Source: Hymenobacter sp. BT559
GTDB taxonomy: Bacteria; Bacteroidota; Bacteroidia; Cytophagales; Hymenobacteraceae
Length of the DNA stretch: 64,000 nt
Assembly (NCBI RefSeq): GCF_017571525.1
Contig: NZ_JAGETY010000009.1
Span: forward strand, 1-64,000
Direction of reading: 5' to 3'
The notes under the pieces were generated by a model that did not search any database, had not been told where the DNA came from, and saw only the letters and a program-made list of their open reading frames with translations. Shown here one piece after another: positions 35,562-43,902 of this stretch (its first letter is position 1; each line of letters starts with the position of its first letter). A program made the translations under genes and the position numbers.

Positions 35562-36326
35562 ATGTTTAGCTTAACCGGGAAACACGCCGTCGTTACGGGC
35601 GGCGGCAGTGGCATTGGCCGCGCCATTGCCCTGCTTTTTGCCCGCCAGGGCGCCATCCTGCACCTCCTAGAGCTGAGTGCCGAAGCCGGGCAGGCCGTTG
35701 CCGCCGAAATAGCCCAGGCCGGCGGCCTAGCCCACGTGCACGCCGCCGATGTGAGCCAGCAGGCCGCCGTAGTAGCGGCTTTTCAGGCCATCGGCCGGGT
35801 CGATATTCTGGTCAACAATGCGGGCATTGCCCACGTTGGCACCGTCGAAACCACCAGTGAGGCCGACTTCGAGCGGGTGTACCAGGTCAATGTGAAGGGC
35901 GCTTACAACTGCCTTTTCGCGGCCGTGCCCCTCATGAAGGCGCAGGGCGGCGGGGCCATCATCAATATGGCTTCCATTGCGGCGCACGTGGGCCTCACCG
36001 ACCGCTTTGCCTACTCCATGAGCAAGGGTGCCATCTTCGCCATGACGCTTTCGGTAGCCCGCGACTACCTGGCCGCCGGCATTCGCTGCAATAGCATCTC
36101 GCCGGCCCGCGTGCACACGCCCTTCGTCGATGGCTTTATTGCGAAAAACTACGCCGGCCGCGAAGACGAGATTTTTGCCAAGCTGTCGGCTAGCCAGCCC
36201 ATCGGCCGCATGGGCCAACCCGACGAAGTAGCCGCCCTGGCGTTGTTTCTCTGCTCCGACCAAGCCGGCTTCATTACCGGCTGCGACTACCCCCTCGACG
36301 GCGGCTTTATCAAATTAAACACCTGA
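35562..36326 (+). CDS. SDR oxidoreductase, likely 2-keto-3-deoxy-sugar-acid dehydrogenase
   Basis: This 254-residue classical short-chain dehydrogenase has the NAD motif TGGGSGIG (about 12-19), NNAG (about 86), the catalytic Ser in NMASIAA and an intact YSMSK active site. The C-terminus GCDYPLDGGFIKLNT is typical. It starts a five-gene unit with an FAH hydrolase, a lactonase, a second SDR and a zinc alcohol dehydrogenase. In the oxidative L-fucose and L-rhamnose pathways an SDR oxidises 2-keto-3-deoxy-L-fuconate (or rhamnonate) to the 2,4-diketo acid that the FAH enzyme then splits. Its position directly before the FAH gene (38 nt) supports that role, which remains inferred. Confidence 0.75.
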   Translation: MFSLTGKHAVVTGGGSGIGRAIALLFARQGAILHLLELSAEAGQAVAAEIAQAGGLAHVHAADVSQQAAVVAAFQAIGRVDILVNNAGIAHVGTVETTSEADFERVYQVNVKGAYNCLFAAVPLMKAQGGGAIINMASIAAHVGLTDRFAYSMSKGAIFAMTLSVARDYLAAGIRCNSISPARVHTPFVDGFIAKNYAGREDEIFAKLSASQPIGRMGQPDEVAALALFLCSDQAGFITGCDYPLDGGFIKLNT

Positions 36327-36364
36327 TTCATAAGAAGCTTTCTTACTGCTACTTACTTCCTGAT

Positions 36365-37222
36365 ATGAAACTCATCCGCTACGGCCAGCCGGGCCAGGAA
36401 AAGCCGGGCGTTGTGCTCCACGACCAGTACTACGACGCGTCGGCCTTTGGCCAAGACTATACTGAGGAGTTTTTTGCTACCGACGGCTTGCGGCGGCTGG
36501 CCGACTTTGTGCAGGCGAACGCTGGGACTCTCCCCCCCCTAGCCGAGGGTCAGCGCCTGGGGCCACCCGTAGCGCGGCCCTCCAAAATCCTGTGCATTGG
36601 CCTCAACTACGCCGACCACGCCCGCGAAACCGGGGCTACCCCGCCCGCCGAACCGGTACTTTTCATGAAATCGACCACGGCCTACGTGGGGCCCAACGAT
36701 GACATTATCATTCCTAAAAATTCGGTAAAAACGGATTGGGAAGTGGAGTTGGCAGTGGTTATCGGCAAGCGGGCTTCGTATGTAGAGGAGGCTGATGCCC
36801 ACGAGTATATCGCCGGCTACGTCTTGCACAACGACGTGAGCGAGCGCGAGTTTCAGCTGGAGCGCAGTGGCACCTGGGACAAGGGCAAGGGCTGCGACAC
36901 GTTTGCGCCCGTCGGCCCTTTTCTGGCGACGCCCGACGAGCTGGGCGACCTGGACAACCTGCGCCTGTGGCTGACGGTGAACGGGCAGCTGATGCAGGAT
37001 GGCACCACCGCCAACCTCATTTTCAAGGTGCCGTTTCTCGTTTCCTACCTCAGCCAGTTCATGACCCTGCTGCCCGGCGACATCATCTCGACGGGTACGC
37101 CGGCGGGGGTAGGGCTGGGCTTTAAGCCACCTATTTACCTCAAGCCCGGCGACGTGGTAGAGCTAGGCATCGACGGGCTGGGCACTTCGCGCCAAGTAGT
37201 GAAAGCGTATGGCTCGCATTGA
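36365..37222 (+). CDS. FAH-family hydrolase, likely 2,4-diketo-3-deoxy-L-fuconate/rhamnonate hydrolase
   Basis: This 285-residue protein has an N-terminal cap (1-65) and the fumarylacetoacetate-hydrolase fold, with the KILCIGLNYADHA entry motif, metal-ligand acidic residues in TDWEVELAVVIG and the GYVLHNDVSERE segment, and the closing IISTGTPAGVGLG and LKPGDVVELGIDGLG. The family cleaves C-C bonds in beta-diketo acids. Next to an SDR and a lactonase, the expected reaction is splitting 2,4-diketo-3-deoxy-L-fuconate (or rhamnonate) to pyruvate and L-lactate. The next gene overlaps it by 14 nt, indicating a tight operon. Confidence 0.8.
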   Translation: MKLIRYGQPGQEKPGVVLHDQYYDASAFGQDYTEEFFATDGLRRLADFVQANAGTLPPLAEGQRLGPPVARPSKILCIGLNYADHARETGATPPAEPVLFMKSTTAYVGPNDDIIIPKNSVKTDWEVELAVVIGKRASYVEEADAHEYIAGYVLHNDVSEREFQLERSGTWDKGKGCDTFAPVGPFLATPDELGDLDNLRLWLTVNGQLMQDGTTANLIFKVPFLVSYLSQFMTLLPGDIISTGTPAGVGLGFKPPIYLKPGDVVELGIDGLGTSRQVVKAYGSH

Positions 37223-38048
37223 CGCGCACCAACATTTCTGGCACTTCGACCCGGTGCGCGACGCCTGGATAACGCCCAATATGGCGGCCATCCGGCGCGA
37301 CTTCCTCCCCCCCGATTTGGCGCCCCTCTTGGCCAGGCACGGCCTAGCGGGCTGCGTGGCGGTGCAGGCCAGCCAGTCGGAGCACGAAACTGATTTCCTG
37401 CTGGGCCTGGCGGCCGAGTACGACTTTATCAAGGGGGTAGTGGGCTGGGTCGATTTGCAGGCCGGCACTATTTGGGAGCGGCTAGCCCACTACAGCCAGT
37501 TTGAGAAGCTGAAAGGCTTTCGGCACGTGCTGCAAGGCGAAGCCGACCGGGCGCTGATGCTGCGACCGGACTTTAAACGTGGGCTCGGGGCACTTTATGC
37601 GCATGGATTTACTTACGACTTATTGGTGCTGCCCGACCAATTAAGCTACGCCGCCGAGCTAGCCGCCTGTTTCGATAGGCAGCCCTTTGTGCTCGACCAC
37701 ATTGCCAAGCCGCTCATCAAGATTGGCGAAATTGAGCCTTGGTGGCGCGATTTACAGGCCCTGGCCGCCCACGAAAACGTGCTGTGTAAAGTCTCGGGCC
37801 TGGTAACCGAAGCCGACTGGCAGCACTGGCAGCCCCAGGACTTTGAGCCTTATCTCGACGTGGTGTTCGAAGCCTTTGGGCCTAGCCGCGTCCTGTTTGG
37901 CTCCGACTGGCCGGTGTGCAACGTGGCCGGCGGCTACGACCGCCTGCATGCCTTAGTAGCCGACTATGTAGCCCGCCTGTCGGCCAGCGAGCAGGTCCAG
38001 TTTTGGGGCGGCAATGCGGAGCGTTTCTACGGCTTAGCCACTGCATAA
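37209..38048 (+). CDS. Amidohydrolase-2 family sugar lactonase
   Basis: This 279-residue TIM-barrel metal hydrolase has the amidohydrolase-2 hallmarks: RIDAHQHFWHFD at the N-terminus, FRHVLQGE (about 110), FVLDHIAKP (about 165), CKVSGLVTE (about 200), and LFGSDWPVCN (about 240). These match L-fuconolactonase and L-rhamnonolactonase members of COG3618. It would open the lactone formed by the sugar dehydrogenase. Its start codon lies inside the FAH gene (14-nt overlap), and the second SDR follows 23 nt after its stop. L-fucose versus L-rhamnose or L-galactose specificity cannot be read from sequence. Confidence 0.8.
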   Translation: MARIDAHQHFWHFDPVRDAWITPNMAAIRRDFLPPDLAPLLARHGLAGCVAVQASQSEHETDFLLGLAAEYDFIKGVVGWVDLQAGTIWERLAHYSQFEKLKGFRHVLQGEADRALMLRPDFKRGLGALYAHGFTYDLLVLPDQLSYAAELAACFDRQPFVLDHIAKPLIKIGEIEPWWRDLQALAAHENVLCKVSGLVTEADWQHWQPQDFEPYLDVVFEAFGPSRVLFGSDWPVCNVAGGYDRLHALVADYVARLSASEQVQFWGGNAERFYGLATA

Positions 38049-38071
38049 TACTTAATAACCAACTACGTAAA

Positions 38072-38860
38072 ATGGATTTACAGCTTCAGGATAAGGTGAT
38101 TATCGTCACGGGCGGGGCCAAGGGTATCGGCGAGGGCATCTGCCAGGTACTGGCGCAGGAAGGCGCCATTCCGGTCATCGTGGGCCGCAACCTGGCCGAT
38201 AACCAGCAAGCCGTAGCTGCCATTGAGGCAGCGGGCGGCCGGGCCTGGGCCGTAGCCGCCGAGCTGGCCGAACCTGCCGAGTGCGCCTCCGCCGTGCAGG
38301 CCGTGGTGGCGCACTTCGGCCGCATCGATGGCCTAGTGAACAATGCCGGCGTGAATGACGGGGTAGGGCTGGAAAACGGCACCTACGAAGGCTTCATGCG
38401 GAGCCTGCACCGCAACGTGGTGCACTACTACCTCATGGCCCACCACGCCCTGCCCGAGCTCAAAAAATCGCAGGGCGCCATCGTCAACATCACCTCCAAA
38501 ACAGCCGAAACCGGCCAGGGCAACACCTCGGCCTACGCGGCCGCCAACGGCGGGCGCAACGCCCTCACCCGCGAGTGGGCCGTGGAGCTGCTCAAATATG
38601 GCATTCGGGTAAATGCCGTGATGGTGGCCGAAAGCTGGACGCCCGCCTACGCGGCCTGGCTGCAAACCCTCCCCCACCCGGAGGAGAAGCTGCGCGAAAT
38701 CACCAGCAAAATCCCCTTGGGCAACCGCATGACCACCGCCGAGGAGCTGGCCAATACCACCGCCTTCCTGCTCTCGGCCCGTTCCAGCCACACTACCGGC
38801 CAAATCATTCACGTGGATGGCGGCTACGTGCACCTCGACCGCGCCTTGGCCAACGCCTAG
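38072..38860 (+). CDS. SDR oxidoreductase, L-fucose dehydrogenase-like, with YxxxN active site
   Basis: From the ATG at 38072 the protein has 262 residues. Cofactor motifs are normal (TGGAKGIGEGI, NNAGVND), and the catalytic Ser (NITSK) is followed after 12 residues by Tyr in TSAYAAANGG. However, the residue four after Tyr is Asn instead of the almost invariant Lys. Around it the sequence (TGQGNTSAY, RNALTREWAVELLKYGIRVNAV) resembles SDRs annotated as L-fucose dehydrogenases in oxidative L-sugar operons. It sits between the lactonase and the zinc alcohol dehydrogenase. It may be the first enzyme of the pathway, unless the loss of Lys means a different chemistry and the zinc enzyme takes that step. 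A longer upstream frame overlaps the lactonase and is not credible. Confidence 0.7.
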   Translation: MDLQLQDKVIIVTGGAKGIGEGICQVLAQEGAIPVIVGRNLADNQQAVAAIEAAGGRAWAVAAELAEPAECASAVQAVVAHFGRIDGLVNNAGVNDGVGLENGTYEGFMRSLHRNVVHYYLMAHHALPELKKSQGAIVNITSKTAETGQGNTSAYAAANGGRNALTREWAVELLKYGIRVNAVMVAESWTPAYAAWLQTLPHPEEKLREITSKIPLGNRMTTAEELANTTAFLLSARSSHTTGQIIHVDGGYVHLDRALANA

Positions 38861-38907
38861 CGCGGGCACTGCTTCCCGGCCCTACCCCCTTCATCTCCTC
38901 TTTTTCC

Positions 38908-39924
38908 ATGAATACCCTAGTCTGCACCGAGCCGGGCCAGTTTGCCTACCACACTCGCCCTGCGCCCGTGCCGACGGCCGGCCAGGCGCTGCTGCGCATC
39001 CGGCGCATCGGCATCTGCGGCACCGATTTACACGCCTTTGAGGGCACGCAGCCGTTCTTTAGCTACCCGCGCGTGCTAGGCCACGAGCTGGCGGGCGAAC
39101 TGGTAGATGCGGGCGGCGCGCCCGGCTTTGCGCCCGGCGAGGCGGTGACGTTTATTCCGTATTTCGACTGCGGGCACTGCGTGGCCTGCCGCGCGGGCAA
39201 GCCCAATTGCTGCGCGCACATGCAGGTGTGCGGCGTGCACGTCGATGGCGGCATGGCCGAGCTACTGGCCGTGCCCGCCCGGCTGCTGGTGCACGGCCAG
39301 GGCCTCAGCTACGACGAGCTGGCCTTGGTCGAGCCGCTGGCCATCGGGGCCCACGGCGTGCGCCGGGCCCAGGTGCAGCCCGGCGAGTGGGTGCTGGTAG
39401 TGGGCGCCGGACCCATTGGCCTGGGCGTCATGGAGTTTGCCCGCATCGCGGGCGGCCAGGTTATTGCCCTGGATATCAATGAGCAGCGCCTGGCTTTTTG
39501 CCGGGAAACTCTCGGCGTGGCGCGCACCCTCAACGCCCTAGCCCCCGACGTGCACGAGCAGCTGGCGGCTATCACGGGCGGCGACATGCCAACGGTGGTC
39601 ATCGACGCCACCGGCAGCCAGAAAGCCATTGTCAATGCCTTTCAGTACCTGGCGCACGGCGGGCGCTTCGTGCTGGTGGGCTTGCAAAAGGGTGATATCA
39701 GCTTCTCGCACCCCGAGTTTCACAAGCGCGAGGCCACGCTGATGAGCAGCCGCAACGCCACCCGCGCCGACTTCGAGCACGTCATTGAGTCGATGAAGCA
39801 AGGCCTGGTGAAACCTACTACTTACATCACGCACCGGGCTGCCTTCGACGACTTGAAGGCTGAATTTGCTAACTGGCTCAACCCGGCAGCCGGGGTTATC
39901 AAGGCCATCGTTGAAATAGCCTGA
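38908..39924 (+). CDS. Zinc-dependent medium-chain alcohol/polyol dehydrogenase
   Basis: From the ATG at 38908 there are 338 residues. The catalytic zinc site (GICGTDLHAFEG, GHELAGE), the structural zinc cysteines (CGHCVACRAGKPNCC), and the NAD Rossmann motif (VVGAGPIGLGVMEFA) are all present. It resembles L-galactonate/L-threonine-type and L-sugar dehydrogenases. As last gene of the five-gene L-sugar operon it could oxidise the free sugar (L-fucose, L-galactose) or a later polyol intermediate. The unit ends here; the next gene starts 82 nt later and belongs to a different class. Frames extending upstream overlap the SDR gene and lack the family N-terminus. Confidence 0.8.
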   Translation: MNTLVCTEPGQFAYHTRPAPVPTAGQALLRIRRIGICGTDLHAFEGTQPFFSYPRVLGHELAGELVDAGGAPGFAPGEAVTFIPYFDCGHCVACRAGKPNCCAHMQVCGVHVDGGMAELLAVPARLLVHGQGLSYDELALVEPLAIGAHGVRRAQVQPGEWVLVVGAGPIGLGVMEFARIAGGQVIALDINEQRLAFCRETLGVARTLNALAPDVHEQLAAITGGDMPTVVIDATGSQKAIVNAFQYLAHGGRFVLVGLQKGDISFSHPEFHKREATLMSSRNATRADFEHVIESMKQGLVKPTTYITHRAAFDDLKAEFANWLNPAAGVIKAIVEIA

Positions 39925-40006
39925 TTTTGCACCCGCGCTATTCGGGGCAACTAGTATCGGCTGACATCGCGCCCTAGGCCTCGCCGTGCGCTAATCTGCT
40001 CCACCT

Positions 40007-42790
40007 ATGCGGCTTTTGTTTTTTGCGGTCCTGGCCTGGCTGCTAGCGCTCAGTGCGGCGGCTCAGAGCACCGTGCGCGGCACCGTGCGCGATGCCAAAG
40101 ACCAGAGCCCACTCGTGGGCGCCAACGCCATCCTCATTCACCTGCCCGACTCGGTGCGCACCGGCACGGCGGTGGCCGTAGATGGCGGCTTTGAGCTGAG
40201 CGGCGTGGCGCCGGGGCGCTATATATTTCTGGCTTCTTTTGTAGGGTATAAAGACCAGCGTCAGCCTGTTACGGTGCCAGCCAACAGGGCAAGCGTCAGC
40301 TTGGGCACTATTAAGCTGGCTGCAGATGGGATAGCCTTGAAAACGGTGGTTGTAACTGCCCGGGCAGCACAGCAAAGCCAGAACGGCGACACTATCAGCC
40401 TCAACGCCAAGGCCTTCAAGGTGAACCCGGATGCGACGGCCGGCGACCTCATTACCAAGATGCCGGGCATTCAGGTGGGGCCCGACGGCAAGACCCAAGC
40501 GCAGGGCGAAAACGTGGCCCAGGTGCTCGTAGATGGCAAGCCTTTTTTCGGCACCGACCCCGACGCGGCCCTCAAAAACCTGCCCGCCGATGCCATCGAC
40601 CGGGTCGAGATTTTTGACCAGCAGAGCGAGCAAAGCAAGTTTTCGGGCTTCAAAGATGGTAGCACGCAGAAGACGCTGAATATCATTACTAAGCCGCAGT
40701 TTCACAACGGGCAGTTTGGGCGGGCGGTAGGCGGCGCGGGACCTAGCAGCAGCGCGGCTACCAAAGGTGCTCGTTACCGGGCTAGCCTCAACCTCAATGA
40801 TTTCCACGACAATCGCCGCGTTACGGTGCTGACCCAGAGCAACAACGTGAACGAGCAGAACTTTGGCAATGCCGACTTGCTAGGGGCTTCCGGCAACTCA
40901 GGGGGCATCAGCACGACGCACGCGGGCGGCCTCAACTATTCCAACTCGTGGAACAAAAAGGCGACCGAACTCACGGGCAGCTACTTCTTCAACCGGTCGA
41001 ACAACACGCTTAGCACCACGACCAACCGGCAGTTCGTCATCGGCACGCTTTACCAGGAGACCGCCGCTTCGGGCAGCCTCACCTATAGCCACCGGGCCAA
41101 CCTACGCTTCGAGCATAAAATTGACTCGGCTACCTCCGTGCTGTTTCGGCCAGCCCTAGCGTGGCAGCAGAACAAGACCAATCGAACCCTGGCGGGCCTG
41201 ACTTCCCGCGATGGCACGCCGCTTAGCTCCATCAATACCCAGTATACTACCGATAACCAAAGCTTTAACCCTAGCGGCGACCTGCTGCTGCGCCGCCGCC
41301 TGGGCACGCGGCCCGGCCGCACCATTTCCCTTACCCTCACGGGCTCGCTCAACGACCGCAGCGGCACCACCCTGCTGCGCACCACCAGCACCACCGCCAA
41401 CCTAAACCAGCGCGCCGACCTCACGCAGCACAGCGGCACCTTAGGCGCCACCCTAGCCCATACCGAGCCGCTGGGCCTGCACAGCCAGGCGCAAGCCACT
41501 TACTCGCTCAGCTACGCGCCAAATAATTCCAATAAACGCACCTTTGATTTTCAAGCCGGTGACTACTCGCGGCTGGACACGGCCCTCACCAACGTATTCA
41601 GCAACCACTACTTAACCCAGGGCGGCGGCTTAAGCTACCGCTATAATACCCGCAAGGTGCAGGCTTCGGTGGGCGTGAGCGGCCAGGTGGCCCAGCTGCG
41701 CGGCGACCAAACCTTTCCGGTGGCCCAGCCCGTGCGCTACACCTTCGTGAATGTGCTGCCCCAGGCTACGTTCAGGTACCTCCTCGACCGCACCCACAAC
41801 CTGCGCGTCCTTTACCGGACGAACACCAGCGCGCCGAGTCTCAATCAGTTGCAGGCCGTGGTGAATAACTCCAACCCCTTGCAGTTAACTATCGGCAACC
41901 CGGCGCTGCGCCAGGAGTACCAGCATAGCCTCACGACTCGTTACACAGCCTCCAATCCGGAGAGAAAGGGTAGCTTCTTTGCCTTGCTCACGGGCTCGTT
42001 TACCCAGAATCCGATTGCCAATCGCACTATCGTGGCCGCCCGCGACACCCTCGTGATACCCGCCGGCACCGACCAAGTAGCTCACCTTCCCGCCGGGGGG
42101 CAGCTCACGCAGTCCACCAACCTTTCCAACGAGTACACGCTGCGTACCCAAGCCAGCTACGGCCGGCCAATACTAGGGGCCAAGCTCAACCTCAATGCTA
42201 ATGCGGGAGCAGGCTACAGCCAGAACCCCGGCCTGGTGAACCAAGGCCTGAACTATTCGCGCACCCCTTCCCTGACGGCGGGCCTCACACTGAGCAGTAA
42301 TATCAGTGAGCGCTTGGACTTTACACTGTCTTCCAACTCGACCCAGAGCTACGTCGTGAACACGCTCAACACCCGCCTCGACAGCCGTTACTTCAGCCAG
42401 TCGTCGCACCTGCGGCTGAGCTGGATAGTGGGGCCGGGCATAAGCATTCAGTCTGATGTGGCCCACCAGCTGTACCGGGGTCTGAGCAACGCCTACAACC
42501 AAAACTACCTGCTCTGGAACGCCAGCCTGGGCAAAAAGATTTTTGAGGGCCAGCGTGGCGAAATCAAGCTTTATGCCTTCGATTTGCTGGGCCAAAACCG
42601 CGCTATCCAGCGCAACGTGAGCGTGGCCTACGTGTCGGACGTGCAAACCACGGTGCTGCAGCGCTACCTCATGCTGATGTTCACTTATAACATCCGCCCG
42701 GCTAGTATGCTGCCAACCAATGAAGATGGCCCTAGCGGTGGCGGAGAGCGGCGCGGGCGCGGCGGCTTCAACGGCCAACGCGGCGGATAA
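40007..42790 (+). CDS. TonB-receptor-like outer membrane beta-barrel protein
   Basis: This 927-residue protein has a signal peptide (ends SAAAQS), a carboxypeptidase-regulatory-like domain (about 22-110, VRGTVRDAKDQSPLVGANA), a plug-like region (GDLITKMPGIQV, QVLVDGKPFFGTDPDAALKNLPADAIDRVEIFD, broken here at the comma) and a large barrel of the outer-membrane-beta-barrel (OMP_b-brl_3-like) class. The C-terminal tail is unusually Gly/Arg-rich (GERRGRGGFNGQRGG) beyond the last strand. It has no SusD partner, so its cargo may be small (iron, peptides) or it may not be a transporter. A weak 9-bp hairpin lies at 42834-42862. It follows the L-sugar operon by 82 nt, but a functional link is not evident. 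Confidence 0.8.
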   Translation: MRLLFFAVLAWLLALSAAAQSTVRGTVRDAKDQSPLVGANAILIHLPDSVRTGTAVAVDGGFELSGVAPGRYIFLASFVGYKDQRQPVTVPANRASVSLGTIKLAADGIALKTVVVTARAAQQSQNGDTISLNAKAFKVNPDATAGDLITKMPGIQVGPDGKTQAQGENVAQVLVDGKPFFGTDPDAALKNLPADAIDRVEIFDQQSEQSKFSGFKDGSTQKTLNIITKPQFHNGQFGRAVGGAGPSSSAATKGARYRASLNLNDFHDNRRVTVLTQSNNVNEQNFGNADLLGASGNSGGISTTHAGGLNYSNSWNKKATELTGSYFFNRSNNTLSTTTNRQFVIGTLYQETAASGSLTYSHRANLRFEHKIDSATSVLFRPALAWQQNKTNRTLAGLTSRDGTPLSSINTQYTTDNQSFNPSGDLLLRRRLGTRPGRTISLTLTGSLNDRSGTTLLRTTSTTANLNQRADLTQHSGTLGATLAHTEPLGLHSQAQATYSLSYAPNNSNKRTFDFQAGDYSRLDTALTNVFSNHYLTQGGGLSYRYNTRKVQASVGVSGQVAQLRGDQTFPVAQPVRYTFVNVLPQATFRYLLDRTHNLRVLYRTNTSAPSLNQLQAVVNNSNPLQLTIGNPALRQEYQHSLTTRYTASNPERKGSFFALLTGSFTQNPIANRTIVAARDTLVIPAGTDQVAHLPAGGQLTQSTNLSNEYTLRTQASYGRPILGAKLNLNANAGAGYSQNPGLVNQGLNYSRTPSLTAGLTLSSNISERLDFTLSSNSTQSYVVNTLNTRLDSRYFSQSSHLRLSWIVGPGISIQSDVAHQLYRGLSNAYNQNYLLWNASLGKKIFEGQRGEIKLYAFDLLGQNRAIQRNVSVAYVSDVQTTVLQRYLMLMFTYNIRPASMLPTNEDGPSGGGERRGRGGFNGQRGG

Positions 42791-42940
42791 GTACTGAGCA
42801 AGCTGAGCAGGAGCGGCTATTTTTATAGCAGAGGCAATGCCAATCTGCTATATACCAGCCTGTTCCCAAAATTGTGCATTTCAATAATGACGGAAATTAT
42901 CAGAATTCCGAACTGGATGTCCGGTCTGATGAATAAACAA

Positions 42941-42974
42941 AAAACGGCCTTTACATTGCTGTAAAGGCCGTTTT
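42941..42974 (-). terminator. Rho-independent terminator of tRNA-Met
   Basis: A 14-bp stem (aaaacggcctttac / gtaaaggccgtttt) with a 6-nt loop lies 3 nt past the tRNA 3' end. On the minus strand it is followed by a U-run. Confidence 0.85.
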
Positions 42975-42976
42975 CG

Positions 42977-43050
42977 TGGGCCCACTTGGAATCGAACCAA
43001 GGACCTGCTGATTATGAGTCAGCTGCTCTAACCGATTGAGCTATAGGCCC
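42977..43050 (-). tRNA. tRNA-Met (anticodon CAT)
   Basis: The minus strand folds into a full cloverleaf: acceptor GGGCCTA / TGGGCCC with one G-T pair, D-arm AGCTCAATCGGTTAGAGC, anticodon stem GCTGA with loop CTCATAA, and T-arm with GGTTCGATTCC. The discriminator is A and CCA is not encoded. The anticodon CAT and a G1-C72 pair suit elongator Met. A lysidine-modified Ile2 tRNA has the same anticodon and cannot be excluded. A TAACTTTA box at 43081-43088 (minus) is a fair promoter match. Confidence 0.92.
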
Positions 43051-43196
43051 GGTGCCGGCGCCCGAGGGCTGCTGACGCCGTAAAGTTACATCAGCACTGC
43101 TAAATAGGCTGTGGAATTAACGGGCACGCGGCATCTTTTGAGCCCGACCTTTGGGGGCAGCTACTCAAATACTGGCTCGTACTCCTGCTTTACCGC

Positions 43197-43865
43197 ATGC
43201 TTCCCAACCTACTTTTTGATTTTGGCGGCGTCATCATCGACATCGACTACGCCCGTACCCCCGAGGCCTTTCGCCGCCTGAGCCGCAGCGGGCAGGCGGC
43301 CGAGTACAGCCAGGCCAGCCAGGCCGAGCTGTTCGACCAGCTTGAAACCGGCCGCGTTTCGCCCGCCGCGTTCCGGGACGGGCTGCGGCAACTCTACGAC
43401 CTCGACGCCACCGATGTCCAGATTGACGATGCCTGGAACGCCCTGCTGCTCGACGTGCCGGCCGAGCGGCTAGCCCTCATTGGTGAGCTGCGCCAGCAAG
43501 GACACCAAACGGCGCTGCTCTCCAACACCAACCAGCTGCACATTGCGGAAGTAAACCGCCGGCTAGCCCACCAATACGGGTTTAAAAACGGCATAGCCGA
43601 TTGCCTCGACCGCGTGTTTTATTCGCAGGAGGTTGGCTATCGCAAGCCGGGCGAGGAGATATTTCACTACGCCCTGCGCGAAATGAACTGGCAGCCCGCC
43701 GACACGTTATTCATTGAAGACAGTCCGCAGCACATTGCCACGGCTCGCCGCCTGGGGCTGCGGGTGCTGCACCTGGCCCCGCCCCTCACCCTCACCACCG
43801 CGCTGCCCGAGGCCCTGCGCATTTTTCCCCGCGAATACCCTGAACCCCCTGCCCCCACTGCCTGA
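43197..43865 (+). CDS. HAD-family phosphatase (YihX-like)
   Basis: This 222-residue protein begins with the HAD nucleophile motif LLFDFGGVIIDID, in which the second aspartate is shifted as in the IA/YihX branch. It continues with motif II ALLSNTN (about 118), motif III lysine in VGYRKPGEEIF (about 155) and motif IV LFIEDSPQHI (about 178). An alpha-helical cap lies between motifs I and II. It is a cytoplasmic phosphatase for a small sugar phosphate or nucleotide; the substrate is unknown. A GACCTTTG box at 43146 is one base off the Bacteroidota -7 element. The following protease gene starts close to or inside its end. Confidence 0.85.
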   Translation: MLPNLLFDFGGVIIDIDYARTPEAFRRLSRSGQAAEYSQASQAELFDQLETGRVSPAAFRDGLRQLYDLDATDVQIDDAWNALLLDVPAERLALIGELRQQGHQTALLSNTNQLHIAEVNRRLAHQYGFKNGIADCLDRVFYSQEVGYRKPGEEIFHYALREMNWQPADTLFIEDSPQHIATARRLGLRVLHLAPPLTLTTALPEALRIFPREYPEPPAPTA

Positions 43866-43902
43866 GCCCCGCCCCGATGAGCCGCTGCTAAGCTGGCCCG
43901 CC

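Noticed and set aside
38575..38907. Upstream extension of the zinc alcohol dehydrogenase
   Set aside because: It runs through the preceding SDR gene in another frame; the family N-terminus starts at 38908.
39960..40006. A seventh copy of the pectin motif before the TonB-receptor-like gene
   Set aside because: The stretch gacatcgcgccctag shares only a few bases with the consensus and has the wrong spacing.
42977..43050. tRNA-Ile2 (lysidine) instead of tRNA-Met
   Set aside because: Anticodon CAT fits both, but the acceptor stem and anticodon stem look more like elongator Met. I keep Met as the call without full proof.
43714..43902. Start of the site-2 protease inside the HAD gene, or a frameshifted HAD-protease fusion
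   Set aside because: The HAD protein is complete with all motifs and a stop at 43863-43865. The overlapping part of the protease frame is Cys/Pro-rich and unlike the family.
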